DNA of 64,000 bases. Source: CAVZAB01 sp963773155. GTDB lineage: Bacteria; Pseudomonadota; Alphaproteobacteria; Rhizobiales; Beijerinckiaceae. A program made the position numbers and the translations under genes. The notes beneath the pieces are model-generated. The model did not search any database. It had not been told where the DNA came from and worked only from the letters and a program-made list of their open reading frames with translations. Shown piece after piece: positions 9,877-18,867 of the stretch (within the stretch, counting starts at the first letter, position 1; every line of letters begins with the position of its first letter). The stretch spans positions 62,001 to 126,000 of the forward strand of contig CAVZAB010000006.1 in NCBI GenBank assembly GCA_963773155.1. The letters are read 5' to 3'.

Positions 9877-10680
9877 GTGGCGCGGGACATGCCATTCGAA
9901 GAACAGCTCGAAGTCGACCGTGGTGAAAGCGAACCCTCGTTTTTGGTCGATGTCGACGGCTTCGAAGGCCCGCTTGACCTGCTCCTCGAGTTAGCGCGAC
10001 GCCAGAAAGTCGACCTCCACAAGATCTCGGTTCTGGCACTCGCCGAGCAATATCTGGCCTTTATCGACGCGGCGCGGCAGGTTCGTTTGGAATTGGCCGC
10101 CGATTATCTGGTGATGGCCGCCTGGCTCGCCTATCTCAAGTCGCGCCTGCTGCTGCCCGATCATAGCCGCAGTGAGGAGCCGGCAGCCGCCGATCTGGCC
10201 GCTGCACTGGCGTTTCGGTTGCGTCGACTCGAAGCCATGCGGGCCGCCGCGACCCGCTTGTTCGAAATGCCGCAGCTCGGCCATTCGATCTTTGCGCGCG
10301 GCGAACCGCAGCAAATCAACGTCAACCGGCAGCCGAAATGGCAGGCCACGCTCTACGATCTACTTGCCGCCTACGCGCGCCAGCGTCAGCATGCCGCATT
10401 GGCCCATGTCAGATTTGCGAGACGGCCTGTCTGGTCACTCGTCGAGGCACGCCAGGCGCTCGAACGACTTATTGGCGTCGCCAGCGACTGGACGGTGATG
10501 GACGATTTCCTGGTCGCCTATTGCGTCGCGCCGGAAATGCGCAGGACCGTGCGCGCGTCGACCTTTTCGGCGTCGTTGGAAATGGTCCGGGAGGGCGCCA
10601 TCGACTTGCGCCAGGACCGCCCTTTCGCGCCGCTCTGGCTGCGCACCCGCAGGCCACAGCCGGCCGCGGTTGGACATTGA
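9877..10680 (+). CDS. scpA: Segregation and condensation protein A
   Basis: Kleisin subunit that bridges the SMC heads in the bacterial condensin, needed for chromosome compaction and segregation. The N-terminal kleisin signature FEGPLDLLLELARRQKVDL lies near residue 35. The middle is low-complexity helical and the C-terminal winged helix ends near APLWLRTRR. The start is chosen at GTG 9877 because AGGGGAG lies four to five bases upstream; ATG 9889 is the alternative but would leave a 16-base gap to that site. Length is 267 residues. scpB follows after 14 bases, the usual pair. Confidence 0.94.
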   Translation: MARDMPFEEQLEVDRGESEPSFLVDVDGFEGPLDLLLELARRQKVDLHKISVLALAEQYLAFIDAARQVRLELAADYLVMAAWLAYLKSRLLLPDHSRSEEPAAADLAAALAFRLRRLEAMRAAATRLFEMPQLGHSIFARGEPQQINVNRQPKWQATLYDLLAAYARQRQHAALAHVRFARRPVWSLVEARQALERLIGVASDWTVMDDFLVAYCVAPEMRRTVRASTFSASLEMVREGAIDLRQDRPFAPLWLRTRRPQPAAVGH

Positions 10681-10694
10681 AGCAGGAAACAGGC

Positions 10695-11432
10695 ATGGCC
10701 GAACTGATCCAACTCTATGAACTCGAAGTGCCGGAGGATCCGGTGCATACCAGCGATTCACGGCGTGAAGCTCTGCGCATTGCTTTGGCGCTGCTCTTTG
10801 CCGCAAGCGAACCGCTCGACGATCGCTCGATTGCCGAACAACTGCCGTCTGGCGAACCGGTCGGCGATGTGCTCAGCGAATTGCAAAGGCAATTTGCCGA
10901 TGCGGGCGTCCATCTGGTTCAAATCGGCGGCAAATGGGCGTTTCGCACGGCGCCCGATCTCGCCTGGCTGTTCGCCCGGCATGGGGAGACACCCCGAAAA
11001 TTGTCGCGCGCCGGGCTCGAAACGCTGGCGATCATCGCCTACCACCAACCGGTGACCCGAGCCGAAATCGAGGAAATCCGCGGTGTCGCACTATCCAAGG
11101 GCACGCTCGACGTGTTGCTTGAAACAGGATGGGTCCGTTTGCGTGGCCGCCGACGGGCGCCGGGTCGACCGCTGACCTATGGGACCAGCGAGACGTTTCT
11201 GTCGCATTTCGGCTTGGAAGCCATCGGCGATCTGCCCGGTCTCGACGAATTGAAGGGCGCGGGCTTGCTCGATGGGCGGCTGCCGCCGGGCTTTGGCGTG
11301 CCGATGCCGGTCGACGATCCGGCCCTGAGCGAGGACGAAGATCCGCTCGACATGCCTTTGTTCGACGAGCTTGGCGGCGAACCGGAGCCGGACGGCGGCA
11401 GCGGACCTGGCGGCGAGGGCCCGTCTGACTGA
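10695..11432 (+). CDS. scpB: Segregation and condensation protein B
   Basis: Dimeric winged-helix partner of ScpA in the SMC-ScpAB condensin. The recognisable core is RKLSRAGLETLAIIAYHQP, then TRAEIEEIRGV and GWVRLRGRRRAPGRPLTYG, which are hallmark ScpB segments. After the second winged helix the protein has an acidic, Gly/Pro-rich tail (from about residue 205) typical of alphaproteobacterial ScpB. ATG 10695 follows AGCAGGAAACAGGC; the frame is open further upstream but that stretch lies inside scpA. Length is 245 residues. The tatABC genes follow, as in many relatives. Confidence 0.95.
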   Translation: MAELIQLYELEVPEDPVHTSDSRREALRIALALLFAASEPLDDRSIAEQLPSGEPVGDVLSELQRQFADAGVHLVQIGGKWAFRTAPDLAWLFARHGETPRKLSRAGLETLAIIAYHQPVTRAEIEEIRGVALSKGTLDVLLETGWVRLRGRRRAPGRPLTYGTSETFLSHFGLEAIGDLPGLDELKGAGLLDGRLPPGFGVPMPVDDPALSEDEDPLDMPLFDELGGEPEPDGGSGPGGEGPSD

Positions 11433-11543
11433 GCCCACTTCAACAGCGCCCCCAGTCCCGGTTTTTCTTGTTTTTGCCACGCCGCATGCTTAGGGTCTGC
11501 GCAAGCGCTGAGGCGCGAGCCGGGACCAACGGAGGATTGTGGT

Positions 11544-11783
11544 ATGGGTGGCTTTTCGATCTGGCACTGGCTGCTGTTTGGCCTGGTCGCGCTGCTGTTG
11601 TTTGGCGGCAAGGGCAAGATTTCCGACATCATGGGCGATTTCGCCAAGGGCATCAAAAGTTTCAAAAAGGGCATGCAGGATGAGGATGAAGTCGTGGCCA
11701 AGCCAGCGACCGACATCAAGACCATTCCGCACAGCCTCGATACGGCAGCCGAAAAGGCGTCCGAGGGCCGAAAGATCGGCTGA
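11544..11783 (+). CDS. tatA: Twin-arginine translocase subunit TatA
   Basis: Small membrane protein that polymerises to form the Tat pore for folded proteins. At 79 residues it has one N-terminal transmembrane helix (IWHWLLFGLVALLLFGG), the glycine hinge, and an amphipathic helix (ISDIMGDFAKGIKSFKKGM), then a charged tail. ATG 11544 follows CGGAGGATTGTGGT. The 111-base gap after scpB probably holds the tat promoter; I see no clear terminator between them. It is distinguished from TatB by length and by the KGKISDIMGDFAKGIKSFKKG segment. Confidence 0.95.
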   Translation: MGGFSIWHWLLFGLVALLLFGGKGKISDIMGDFAKGIKSFKKGMQDEDEVVAKPATDIKTIPHSLDTAAEKASEGRKIG

Positions 11784-11841
11784 GTTCCGGTCTTCCAGCG
11801 CAGCGGCGGTCCGGGCTATTGTCGCGTGAGGCCAATTTTCG

Positions 11842-12378
11842 ATGTTTGACTTTGACGCCGGTAAGCTCCTGATTCTCGGGATCGTGGCGCTTGTCGTGAT
11901 CGGTCCGAAGGAACTACCGGGCGTGATGCGCCAGGTGGGGCAGGCGGTTGCCAAGCTTCGGCGTATGGCGGCCGAGTTCCAGGGCCAATTTATGGAAGCA
12001 ATGCGCGAGGCCGAACTCGACGACCTCAAACAGGAATTGACCAAGGTCGGCGAAGCGGCCAAGGAGGCCACCAGGATCGACGATTTCAATCCGGTGGCCG
12101 ACGTCCAGCGCGAGATGACTGCCGCGATGGCCGATCCCCTATCGATCGAGGTTCCGGCCGCGTCGCTACCAAAAATCACCGAAACCCCGCCGCCCGCACT
12201 GCCTGTGCCGGCGCCTGCCGTCGAGACGGCATCGGCGCCGCCAAAGCCCGTCCGGCGCAAGCGCCAGACCAAGCCGCCCGCCGAGGGTGAGGACAAAAGC
12301 AAGCCGAAGCCGCGGCGCCGTCGTCGGCCAGCGGCGCCAGCCGCCGATCCATCCCCCGCTGCCGAGCGGGAGGGATGA
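11842..12378 (+). CDS. tatB: Sec-independent translocase subunit TatB
   Basis: Forms the substrate-receptor complex with TatC. One transmembrane helix (KLLILGIVALVVIGPKELP) includes the Glu/Pro motif typical of TatB. An amphipathic helix follows (MRQVGQAVAKLRRMAAEF), then a long Pro/Ala and Lys/Arg-rich tail. The product is 178 residues. It starts 58 bases after tatA and ends in an ATGA overlap with tatC, which suggests translational coupling. Confidence 0.94.
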   Translation: MFDFDAGKLLILGIVALVVIGPKELPGVMRQVGQAVAKLRRMAAEFQGQFMEAMREAELDDLKQELTKVGEAAKEATRIDDFNPVADVQREMTAAMADPLSIEVPAASLPKITETPPPALPVPAPAVETASAPPKPVRRKRQTKPPAEGEDKSKPKPRRRRRPAAPAADPSPAAEREG

Positions 12379-13169
12379 GTTCCGCAATGAGCCAGGACGA
12401 CATCGAAGCCAGCAAGGCGCCGCTGATGGACCATTTGATCGAGCTGCGCAGCCGTCTGCTGCGCTCGCTGATCGCCTTCATCGTCGCCTTCGTCGTCTGC
12501 TTCTACTTCTCGCACGCCATCTACAACATTCTTGTCGGGCCCTTTGTTCGGGTGGCGATTGCGGAAAATACCAAGGCGACCCTGATCGCGACGCATTTCC
12601 TCGAGCAATTGTTCACCAACATCCGGCTGAGCATCTTCGGCGCCGCCTTCATCGCCTTCCCGATCATCGCGACGCAGGTCTATATGTTCGTCGCCCCCGG
12701 TCTCTATCGGCACGAGCGCAACGCCTTCTTGCCCTATCTGATCGCCACCCCAGTATTTTTCGTACTCGGTACGCTGCTCGTCTATTTCGTAGTCATGCCG
12801 TTGCTGATCCATTTCTCCTACAGCATGACGCAAACCGCCGATGCGAACCGACCGGCGATCGAGCTTTTACCGAAGGTGAGCGAATATCTGTCGCTGATCA
12901 TGACCCTGATCTTCGCCTTTGGCATCGCCTTCCAATTGCCGGTCATCCTCACGCTGCTCGGCCAGGTCGGCATCATTGATTCGCAATTCCTGCGGCAGAA
13001 GCGCCGCTATGCGATCGTCGTCATTACCGGAATTGCCGCCATTCTCACCCCGCCCGACATCATCAGCATGTGCGCGCTTGCGCTGCCGATGCTGCTTCTT
13101 TACGAAGGCGCGGTCATCGCGGTGCAGATGGTCGAAAAGAGGCGCGAGGCGGCCGCCGGCAAGGATTAG
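12375..13169 (+). CDS. tatC: Sec-independent translocase subunit TatC
   Basis: Polytopic receptor for twin-arginine signal peptides. The 264 residues have six predicted membrane helices. Conserved landmarks are the N-terminal MDHLIELRSRLLRSLIAF, the FLEQLFTNIRLSIFGA loop and FGIAFQLPVILTLLGQVG in the later helices. ATG 12375 overlaps the tatB stop by four bases; an in-frame ATG at 12387 is an alternative. serS follows 39 bases downstream, giving a conserved tatABC-serS-surE-pcm run. Confidence 0.96.
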   Translation: MSSAMSQDDIEASKAPLMDHLIELRSRLLRSLIAFIVAFVVCFYFSHAIYNILVGPFVRVAIAENTKATLIATHFLEQLFTNIRLSIFGAAFIAFPIIATQVYMFVAPGLYRHERNAFLPYLIATPVFFVLGTLLVYFVVMPLLIHFSYSMTQTADANRPAIELLPKVSEYLSLIMTLIFAFGIAFQLPVILTLLGQVGIIDSQFLRQKRRYAIVVITGIAAILTPPDIISMCALALPMLLLYEGAVIAVQMVEKRREAAAGKD

Positions 13170-13208
13170 AGGCCCGGCGTCGGCGCGTGCCCCGGTTTGG
13201 GGGCCGAG

Positions 13209-14627
13209 ATGTATGATATCAAATGGATCCGCGACAATGCGGCGCGTTTCGACGAGGGCTTGCAAAGGCGGCGTTTGCCGCCAGTGTCGGCGGTCATATT
13301 GGCCCTTGACGATGCACGTCGGACGGCAATTGGTCGCTTGCAAGCGGCCCAGGAGCGGCGCAATGCTGCCTCGCGCGAGATCGGCCTTGCCATGGCGCGC
13401 AAGGATGGCCAGGCAGCCGAGGCCCTGAAAGCGGAAATGGCGCAGCTCAAAGCCGATGTGCCGGCCCTGGAACAGGAGGAGCGCGCGGCGAAGACCCGCC
13501 TCGACGCCGCCCTGGCCGAGGTACCCAATCTGCCGCTCGACGATGTGCCGGACGGGACCTCGGAGGCCGACAATGTCGTGCTGCGCAGCCATGGCGCGGC
13601 GGCGGTGTTTCCGGCGGGCTTTGCGCCGCGCGAACATTTTGACATTGGCGAGCGGCTCGGCCTGATGGATTTCGACACCGCGGCGAAACTCTCGGGCGCC
13701 CGTTTTGTCGTTTTGCGCGGTGACCTTGCCCGCCTGGAGCGAGCGCTTGGCGCTTTCATGCTCGATCTCCACACGAGCGAACACGGCTATACCGAAATCG
13801 CGCCGCCGCTTCTGGTCCGCGGCGAGGCTATGTTCGGGACGGCGCAATTGCCGAAATTTGCCGACGACCAGTTCGCCGCGAGCCGGCGAGCGACGCGCAG
13901 TGAAGCGCTCAGTGAGGTGTTGCAACAGGTAGGCGAGGGGCCGCGCCTCGAATTTGCGGCCGGCCGCCTGAGTCTCGAGGCGCTGGTCGCTGGCGCCCTG
14001 TCGGCGACGCCAGCGCGGGAGGATTTGTGGCTCATCCCGACCGCCGAGGTCTCACTGACCAACCTGGTCCGCAACTCGATCCTCGACGAAGCGGCGTTGC
14101 CTTTGCGCTTCACGGCCTGCACGCCCTGCTTTCGGGCCGAGGCCGGTGCCGCCGGGCGTGATACGCGCGGTATGATCCGCCAGCACCAGTTCACCAAAGT
14201 CGAGCTGGTCTCGATTACGACGCCGGCTGCCGCGCTGGCCGAGCACGAACGGATGACTGCTTGCGTCGAGCGCTGCCTCGAGCGGCTCGGCCTGCACTAT
14301 CGCACCGTGGTCCTGTGTACCGGCGACATCGGATTTGCGGCGCAGAAGACCTATGACGTTGAGGTCTGGCTGCCAGGGCAGGGCAAATTCCGCGAGATTT
14401 CCTCCTGCTCGGTATGCGGGGATTTCCAGGCCCGCAGAATGGCGGCCCGCTACCGTTCCGGCAAGGACGTGCATTATGTCCACACACTCAACGGATCGGG
14501 TGTCGCAGTCGGCCGCGCGCTGGTGGCGGTGCTCGAAACCTACCAGAATCCCGATGGTTCGGTGACGGTTCCTGACGTGTTGGTGCCCTATATGGCGGGC
14601 AAGCAAAAACTGGAGCCCGGGCAATGA
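13209..14627 (+). CDS. serS: Seryl-tRNA synthetase
   Basis: Class II synthetase that charges tRNA-Ser and tRNA-Sec. The N-terminal half is the long antiparallel coiled coil that grips the tRNA variable arm (rich in Ala/Glu/Arg, about residues 25-110). The catalytic core has motif 2 TPCFRAEAGAAGRDTRGMIRQ and motif 3 near LNGSGVAVGRALVAVLE. An insertion (about residues 220-265, with RRATRSEALSEVLQQ) lies in the part before TAEVSLTN. ATG 13209 (MYDIKWIRDNAARFDEG) is the family start; an upstream TTG at 13197 is unlikely. Length is 472 residues. Confidence 0.96.
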   Translation: MYDIKWIRDNAARFDEGLQRRRLPPVSAVILALDDARRTAIGRLQAAQERRNAASREIGLAMARKDGQAAEALKAEMAQLKADVPALEQEERAAKTRLDAALAEVPNLPLDDVPDGTSEADNVVLRSHGAAAVFPAGFAPREHFDIGERLGLMDFDTAAKLSGARFVVLRGDLARLERALGAFMLDLHTSEHGYTEIAPPLLVRGEAMFGTAQLPKFADDQFAASRRATRSEALSEVLQQVGEGPRLEFAAGRLSLEALVAGALSATPAREDLWLIPTAEVSLTNLVRNSILDEAALPLRFTACTPCFRAEAGAAGRDTRGMIRQHQFTKVELVSITTPAAALAEHERMTACVERCLERLGLHYRTVVLCTGDIGFAAQKTYDVEVWLPGQGKFREISSCSVCGDFQARRMAARYRSGKDVHYVHTLNGSGVAVGRALVAVLETYQNPDGSVTVPDVLVPYMAGKQKLEPGQ

Positions 14628-14640
14628 AAGGCGGGCAGCG

Positions 14641-15417
14641 ATGCGGATCCTGATCACCAATGACGACGGTATTCATGCGCCAGGACTCGGTGTGCTCGAA
14701 CGGATCGCCACGGCGCTCAGCGATGAAGTTTACGTCGTGGCGCCCGAGACCGATCAATCGGGGGTTGCCCATTCGCTCTCTCTCAATGATCCGCTCAGGC
14801 TGCGGGCTATTTCGCCGCGACATTTTGCCGTCAAGGGAACCCCATCCGATTGTATTCTGATGGCGATCCGCAAGGTTCTCGACGACCGGCCGCCCGATGT
14901 TATTCTGTCAGGGGTCAATCGCGGCCAGAATGTCGCCGAAGACGTCACCTATTCCGGCACGATCGCCGGGGCGATGGAGGGCACTTTGCTTGGCATTCCC
15001 TCATTCGCCCTTTCGCAGGCCTACGGCGCGGGCGGCGGCGGCGGCAACATTCGCTGGGATTGCTCGGAGACTCACGCGCCGCCTTTGATCCGCAAGGTCC
15101 TGAGCGAGGGCGTTCCGCCCAATGTTCTCATCAATCTGAACTTTCCAGACCGGCCGCCGAACGACGTCAAAGGCACGGCGGTCACCGTGCAGGGCCGCAG
15201 AGACACCGACCTGCTGCAAGTCGAAGAACGCCGCGACGGCCGTGGCAATCCCTATTTCTGGCTGGTTGTCGCGCGGGGCCACTTCACACCCGGCCATGGC
15301 ACCGATCTCGCCGCCCTCGCCGAGGGCAAGATATCGCTGACACCGCTGCGGCTCGATCTTACCGACGAACCAAGCGTCACTCGCTATGCCGGCCTGTTTG
15401 CCGAGCCTTCCGCGTGA
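14641..15417 (+). CDS. surE: 5'/3'-nucleotidase SurE
   Basis: Divalent-metal nucleotidase and exopolyphosphatase linked to stationary-phase survival. The N-terminus MRILITNDDGIHAPG carries the metal-binding Asp pair, and later segments VAPETDQSGVAHSLSL and GVNRGQNVAEDVTYSGT complete the active site. Length is 258 residues, as usual. The gene starts 13 bases after serS and its stop overlaps the GTG start of pcm, the classical surE-pcm pair. Confidence 0.97.
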   Translation: MRILITNDDGIHAPGLGVLERIATALSDEVYVVAPETDQSGVAHSLSLNDPLRLRAISPRHFAVKGTPSDCILMAIRKVLDDRPPDVILSGVNRGQNVAEDVTYSGTIAGAMEGTLLGIPSFALSQAYGAGGGGGNIRWDCSETHAPPLIRKVLSEGVPPNVLINLNFPDRPPNDVKGTAVTVQGRRDTDLLQVEERRDGRGNPYFWLVVARGHFTPGHGTDLAALAEGKISLTPLRLDLTDEPSVTRYAGLFAEPSA

Positions 15418-16085
15418 GCGAGGCTTCGGCCCAGGCGACAGCGGAGTTTCTGCTGCGGTTGCGCGCTCTCGGCATTCACGACCTTGCCCTGCTGCGGGCC
15501 TTTGAAACCATCCCGCGGCGTGCCTTCGTGCCGCATCGCTACCGCGACCTAGCCGGTCGCGACATTGCTTTACCGATCGGTTGCGGGCAAACGACGAGCG
15601 AGCCGTCGCTGATCGCCCGGATGATCGAGGCGGCGGCCCTCGCTCCGCATCACCGGGTTCTCGAAATCGGCACCGGATCGGGTTATGCCACCGCAATTCT
15701 ATCCCGGCTCGCGGCCCAGATTGTCTCGCTCGAGCGGTTTCGAAGTCTGGTTCTAGCCGCCAAGGCGCGGATGGCCGAGTTGCATTTGGCCAATTGCGCA
15801 CTCGTCTGGGCCGATGGCCTCGCCCCGGCGGCTGGAATCGGCAGCTTTGACCGGATTATCATTCATGCGGCCTTGGCCCAGTTACCGATAGCGCTGGGCG
15901 AGCTTTTGGCAGCGGATGGGATCATGGTCCTAGCCTGCCACCGGCCGGCCGCGCCGCCGCGGATGATCCTGCGCGGCCAGAGGCTCGTCCGGCTGGTCCG
16001 CGAGCCGGACGCGCAATTGTCGGCCCACGAACTGGGGCCGGCCCGCCTGGCGCGGCTGATCGAAGGTAAGTCGCAGGAATTATGA
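15414..16085 (+). CDS. pcm: Protein-L-isoaspartate O-methyltransferase
   Basis: Repairs isomerised aspartyl residues using S-adenosylmethionine. The start is GTG 15414, overlapping the surE stop as GTGA; the frame is open much further upstream but only as an antisense-like shadow of surE. Key segments are RRAFVPHRYRD, IGCGQTTSEPSLIARM and the SAM-binding motif I VLEIGTGSGYATAIL. Length is 223 residues. It closes the serS-surE-pcm run; a 119-base gap with regulatory-looking repeats follows. Confidence 0.94.
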   Translation: MSEASAQATAEFLLRLRALGIHDLALLRAFETIPRRAFVPHRYRDLAGRDIALPIGCGQTTSEPSLIARMIEAAALAPHHRVLEIGTGSGYATAILSRLAAQIVSLERFRSLVLAAKARMAELHLANCALVWADGLAPAAGIGSFDRIIIHAALAQLPIALGELLAADGIMVLACHRPAAPPRMILRGQRLVRLVREPDAQLSAHELGPARLARLIEGKSQEL

Positions 16086-16149
16086 GGTTGAGCAATTTTA
16101 GGCTTAAGCGAAGGTGACCACGCGTCACATTCGATTCATCTTAAACTCT

Positions 16150-16196
16150 CCCTTAACCCGTCCGGTCGTAAATTGCCGCATCGTTTCGGTTAAGGG
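16150..16196. promoter_or_regulatory. Inverted repeat and TTAA cluster before the LysM/M23 lipoprotein gene
   Basis: CCCTTAACC (16150-16158) and GGTTAAGGG (16188-16196) are perfect 9-base inverted arms 29 bases apart, ending 11 bases before the downstream ATG. Further TTAA sequences occur at 16141-16144 and, near 16103-16106, in GGCTTAAGCG. TTAA is rare in this GC-rich sequence. The alphaproteobacterial cell-cycle regulator CtrA binds TTAA-N7-TTAA; the closest pair here (16141 and 16153) has an eight-base spacer, so it is not a perfect match. Confidence 0.35.
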
Positions 16197-16207
16197 TAGG
16201 TCGCGTG

Positions 16208-17326
16208 ATGCGTAAAACGGTTGAATCGAGAGCTTTTGCGTTCGCCGGTCGCCTTGCAGTTGCCGGCACCATGGCTGCCTTGCTGGCGGGCTGTTCATCC
16301 GACGCCTCCCGGCTTTCCGATCCTTTCTCGAATCCCTTCTCGGGTTCGGCCAGGTTCGCCGCCGAGAGCGACACAAAAACCGGCGCACTTGCGGCGCCGG
16401 TCGCGCCAGTCGCCTCAGCGCCGCTGCCGGCGAGCGGGCCGCAGGCCTACAACATGCCGCCGACATTGACCCGCCCGACCCGCGTAGCCTCTTTGGCGCC
16501 AAGGCCGGCACCCGGGTCGCTTGCTGGCTGGTCGGCCAAGGGCGGAACGCCGGTTGTCGTCGCCCAGGGCGAAACCCTCGATGGCCTGTCGCGTCGTTAT
16601 GGGGTGCCGGGCGAGGCGATTTTGGCAGCCAATGGGCTTGCCGGACCGGCTCAGGTTCATGCCGGCTCGCAGGTCGTCATCCCCGTTTACAATGCGCAGG
16701 CCGTCGCCATTAAATCGACCGTCCCGACCAGCAAGGTCGCTTTGAGCGGGCGGGCGAAGCCTGCCGCCAAACCGGCCGCCGTGGCGCAGAAGTCGCCGAG
16801 TAAGCCCGCTGTGCCGGCGACGAGCCTTGCCGCCGGCAAGCCAGCTGACGCGAAAGTGGCCAAGCTCGACAGCAAGAAGCCGGAACTCGATCCGACTCCG
16901 ACTGCGAGCCTGCCGTCGCCGGAACCAACGGCCGCGGCTGCGGTTGATGACAAGGGCGGTAATCCCGAGTTCCGCTGGCCAGTGCATGGACGGGTCATCC
17001 AGGCCTTCAAGAGCGGCAGCAACGACGGCATCAACATTGCCGTCCCGGAAGGCACCTCAGTCAAGGCGGCCGAAAACGGTACGGTCATCTATGCCAGCGA
17101 TCTCAAAGGCTATGGCAATCTGATCCTGATTCGCCATCCGAACGGCTTCACCAGCGCCTATGCCAACAATGGCGAGATCTCGGTCAAGCGCGGCGAACAG
17201 GTCAAGCGTGGCCAGCCGATCGCCAAGTCGGGGCAAACCGGCAACGTCACGTCGCCGCAATTGCATTTCGAACTGCGCAAGGGCTCGACACCGGTCGATC
17301 CCTCGACCTATCTCGCCGGCCTCTAG
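16208..17326 (+). CDS. LysM/M23 lipoprotein, NlpD-like amidase activator
   Basis: Predicted outer-membrane or periplasmic lipoprotein acting on the cell wall. The signal ends in the lipobox LLAGC with the lipidated Cys at residue 29. A LysM domain spans about 110-160 (VVAQGETLDGLSRRYGVPG), followed by an Ala/Pro/Lys linker, and an M23/LytM domain from about 254 to the end. The LytM zinc site is degenerate: the usual H-x3-D is NDGIN, and the HxH region reads SAYAN ... LHFEL with only the last His kept. This matches NlpD/EnvC-type activators, which stimulate amidases rather than cut peptidoglycan. ATG 16208 is chosen over the adjoining GTG 16205. Length is 372 residues. Confidence 0.88.
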   Translation: MRKTVESRAFAFAGRLAVAGTMAALLAGCSSDASRLSDPFSNPFSGSARFAAESDTKTGALAAPVAPVASAPLPASGPQAYNMPPTLTRPTRVASLAPRPAPGSLAGWSAKGGTPVVVAQGETLDGLSRRYGVPGEAILAANGLAGPAQVHAGSQVVIPVYNAQAVAIKSTVPTSKVALSGRAKPAAKPAAVAQKSPSKPAVPATSLAAGKPADAKVAKLDSKKPELDPTPTASLPSPEPTAAAAVDDKGGNPEFRWPVHGRVIQAFKSGSNDGINIAVPEGTSVKAAENGTVIYASDLKGYGNLILIRHPNGFTSAYANNGEISVKRGEQVKRGQPIAKSGQTGNVTSPQLHFELRKGSTPVDPSTYLAGL

Positions 17327-17382
17327 CTAGTCGCCGCCAGCCAGCGCTGCGCATGGTCGTCAACCCCCTGGCCGTGCGCTAA

Positions 17383-17419
17383 GAAAGGCGGCGGGTCCTA
17401 AGACCGCCTGCCGCCTTTC
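17383..17419. terminator. Hairpin between convergent genes, probable bidirectional terminator
   Basis: GAAAGGCGGC (17383-17392) pairs perfectly with GCCGCCTTTC (17410-17419) around a 17-base centre. It sits between the end of the lipoprotein gene (stop 17326) and the end of the convergent DUF815 gene (stop 17427). No long T-run follows on either strand, so termination strength is uncertain. Confidence 0.5.
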
Positions 17420-17426
17420 ATCGGCC

Positions 17427-18345
17427 CTAGGCGATGCGCTTGCCCTGCCGACCGGCCAGATCCTGGATGAATTGCCAGGCGGTCCGACCGGACCGCGAGC
17501 CCCGTGTTGTTGCCCATTCCAGCAATTCGACAACGAGGTCGGCCGCAACGAAGGTCAGCCCGAAATGGCGGGCATAGCCCTCGACCATTGCCAGATATTC
17601 GTCCTGGCTGCAGCTGTGGAAGCCGAGCCAAAGGCCGAAGCGATCCGATAGCGAGACCTTTTCCTCGACCGCCTCGCCGGGATTGATGGCGCTGGAGCGC
17701 TCATTTTCCATCATATCACGCGCCAATAGATGGCGGCGGTTAGAGGTCGCATAGAAGACGACATTTTCGGGCCGGCCCTCAATTCCACCTTCGAGCACCG
17801 CTTTGAGCGATTTGTAGGACGTGTCGGCGGCGTCGAACGACAGATCATCGCAAAAGACGATAAAGGCGTAGGGCTCGCGGCGCAGCCGTCCCATCAGCGC
17901 CGGCAAGCTTTCGATTTCCTCGCGGTGGATCTCGACGAGTTTCAGCGCGGCCCCGCCGGCAGACCGCAATTTCCGGTTGACCGCCTCGTGCACCGCTTTG
18001 ACCAGCGATGACTTGCCCATGCCGCGGGCGCCCCACAGCAGCGCATTATTGGCCCCGAATCCCTGTGCAAAGCGCCAGGTATTGTCGAACAGCTGGTCGC
18101 GAACCCGATCGATACCGCATAGGAGATCCAGTTCGAACTCGATTGACCCTGGCAACCGGCTGCAGCTGGCCCGGCGCAGCGTGCCAGATGAAGGCGTCGG
18201 CCAGACCGACATTGCTGGCGATTGCGGCCGGCGGCGCTAGGCGCTCGAGCGCCTCGGCGATCCGACGGGCGAGTGGCAGCGAGGCCGGCTGCGCCCGGTC
18301 GGCTGGCTTCTTGCGGCGGGTTTTGGGTTTTGGCGACTTAGGCAT
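17427..18345 (-). CDS. DUF815-family P-loop ATPase, frame broken near 18137
   Basis: A widespread alphaproteobacterial AAA-like protein of unknown process. The N-terminal part starts at ATG 18345 (MPKSPKPKTRRK) and contains LARRIAEALERLAPP and QLQPVARVNRV. One base further along, similarity continues as ELDLLCGIDRVRDQLFDNT, the Walker A GARGMGKSSLVKAVHE, the Walker B region FIVFCDDLSFD, and ATSNRRHLL to the stop. The coding strand has GAGTTC at 18140-18135; deleting one T gives GAGTC and joins VNRV to ELDLL exactly as in the family. Reconstructed length is about 305 residues. I infer a sequence error rather than inactivation. Confidence 0.85.
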
Positions 18346-18491
18346 GCGACAGCGGCGGTGAGCGGGAGCGCGACCCTTTAGCGTCTTCGTGGCCAGCCGT
18401 CCATTGATAAGCGCCAACCATTGCTTTCGCGCCCGCGCCCGCTATAGTCCGCGCCGAATTTGGATGCCGTGGGACAACGGAGCGCCGAGCC

Positions 18492-18827
18492 TTGTGGATT
18501 TCGCCTGCCTATGCACAAGCCGCTGGAGGGCCCGGGGGATTGAACGATCTTCTGATGCAAACCGTGGTTCCCTTCGGCCTGATCTTTCTTATCCTGTATT
18601 TCCTGGTCCTGCGTCCGCAGCAGCAACGGGCCCGTGCTCAGCAGGAGATGGTCAAGAACGTGCGGCGCGGCGACAGTGTGGTGACGAGCGGCGGCATTAT
18701 CGGCAGGGTAACCCGAGCCAATGATGACAACGAGATCGAGCTTGAGATCGCGCCAAACGTCAAGGTTCGCTGCCAGCGTCAGATGATTGCCGAAGTGCGC
18801 GCCAAGGGCGAGCCGGTCAAGGATTAG
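18492..18827 (+). CDS. yajC: Preprotein translocase subunit YajC
   Basis: Small single-span membrane protein of the SecDF-YajC complex that assists SecYEG. The 111-residue product begins at a TTG with MWISPAYAQA, the usual alphaproteobacterial YajC opening, with CGGAG about ten bases upstream. The transmembrane helix is VVPFGLIFLILYFLVLRPQ, directly followed by the conserved RPQQQRA. The C-terminal part (VRRGDSVVTSGGIIGRV) is the conserved YajC fold. secD follows after 40 bases. Confidence 0.95.
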   Translation: MWISPAYAQAAGGPGGLNDLLMQTVVPFGLIFLILYFLVLRPQQQRARAQQEMVKNVRRGDSVVTSGGIIGRVTRANDDNEIELEIAPNVKVRCQRQMIAEVRAKGEPVKD

Positions 18828-18867
18828 GGCGCGTCAAGACGCCGAAAATGAAAGATGAATTGACCTA

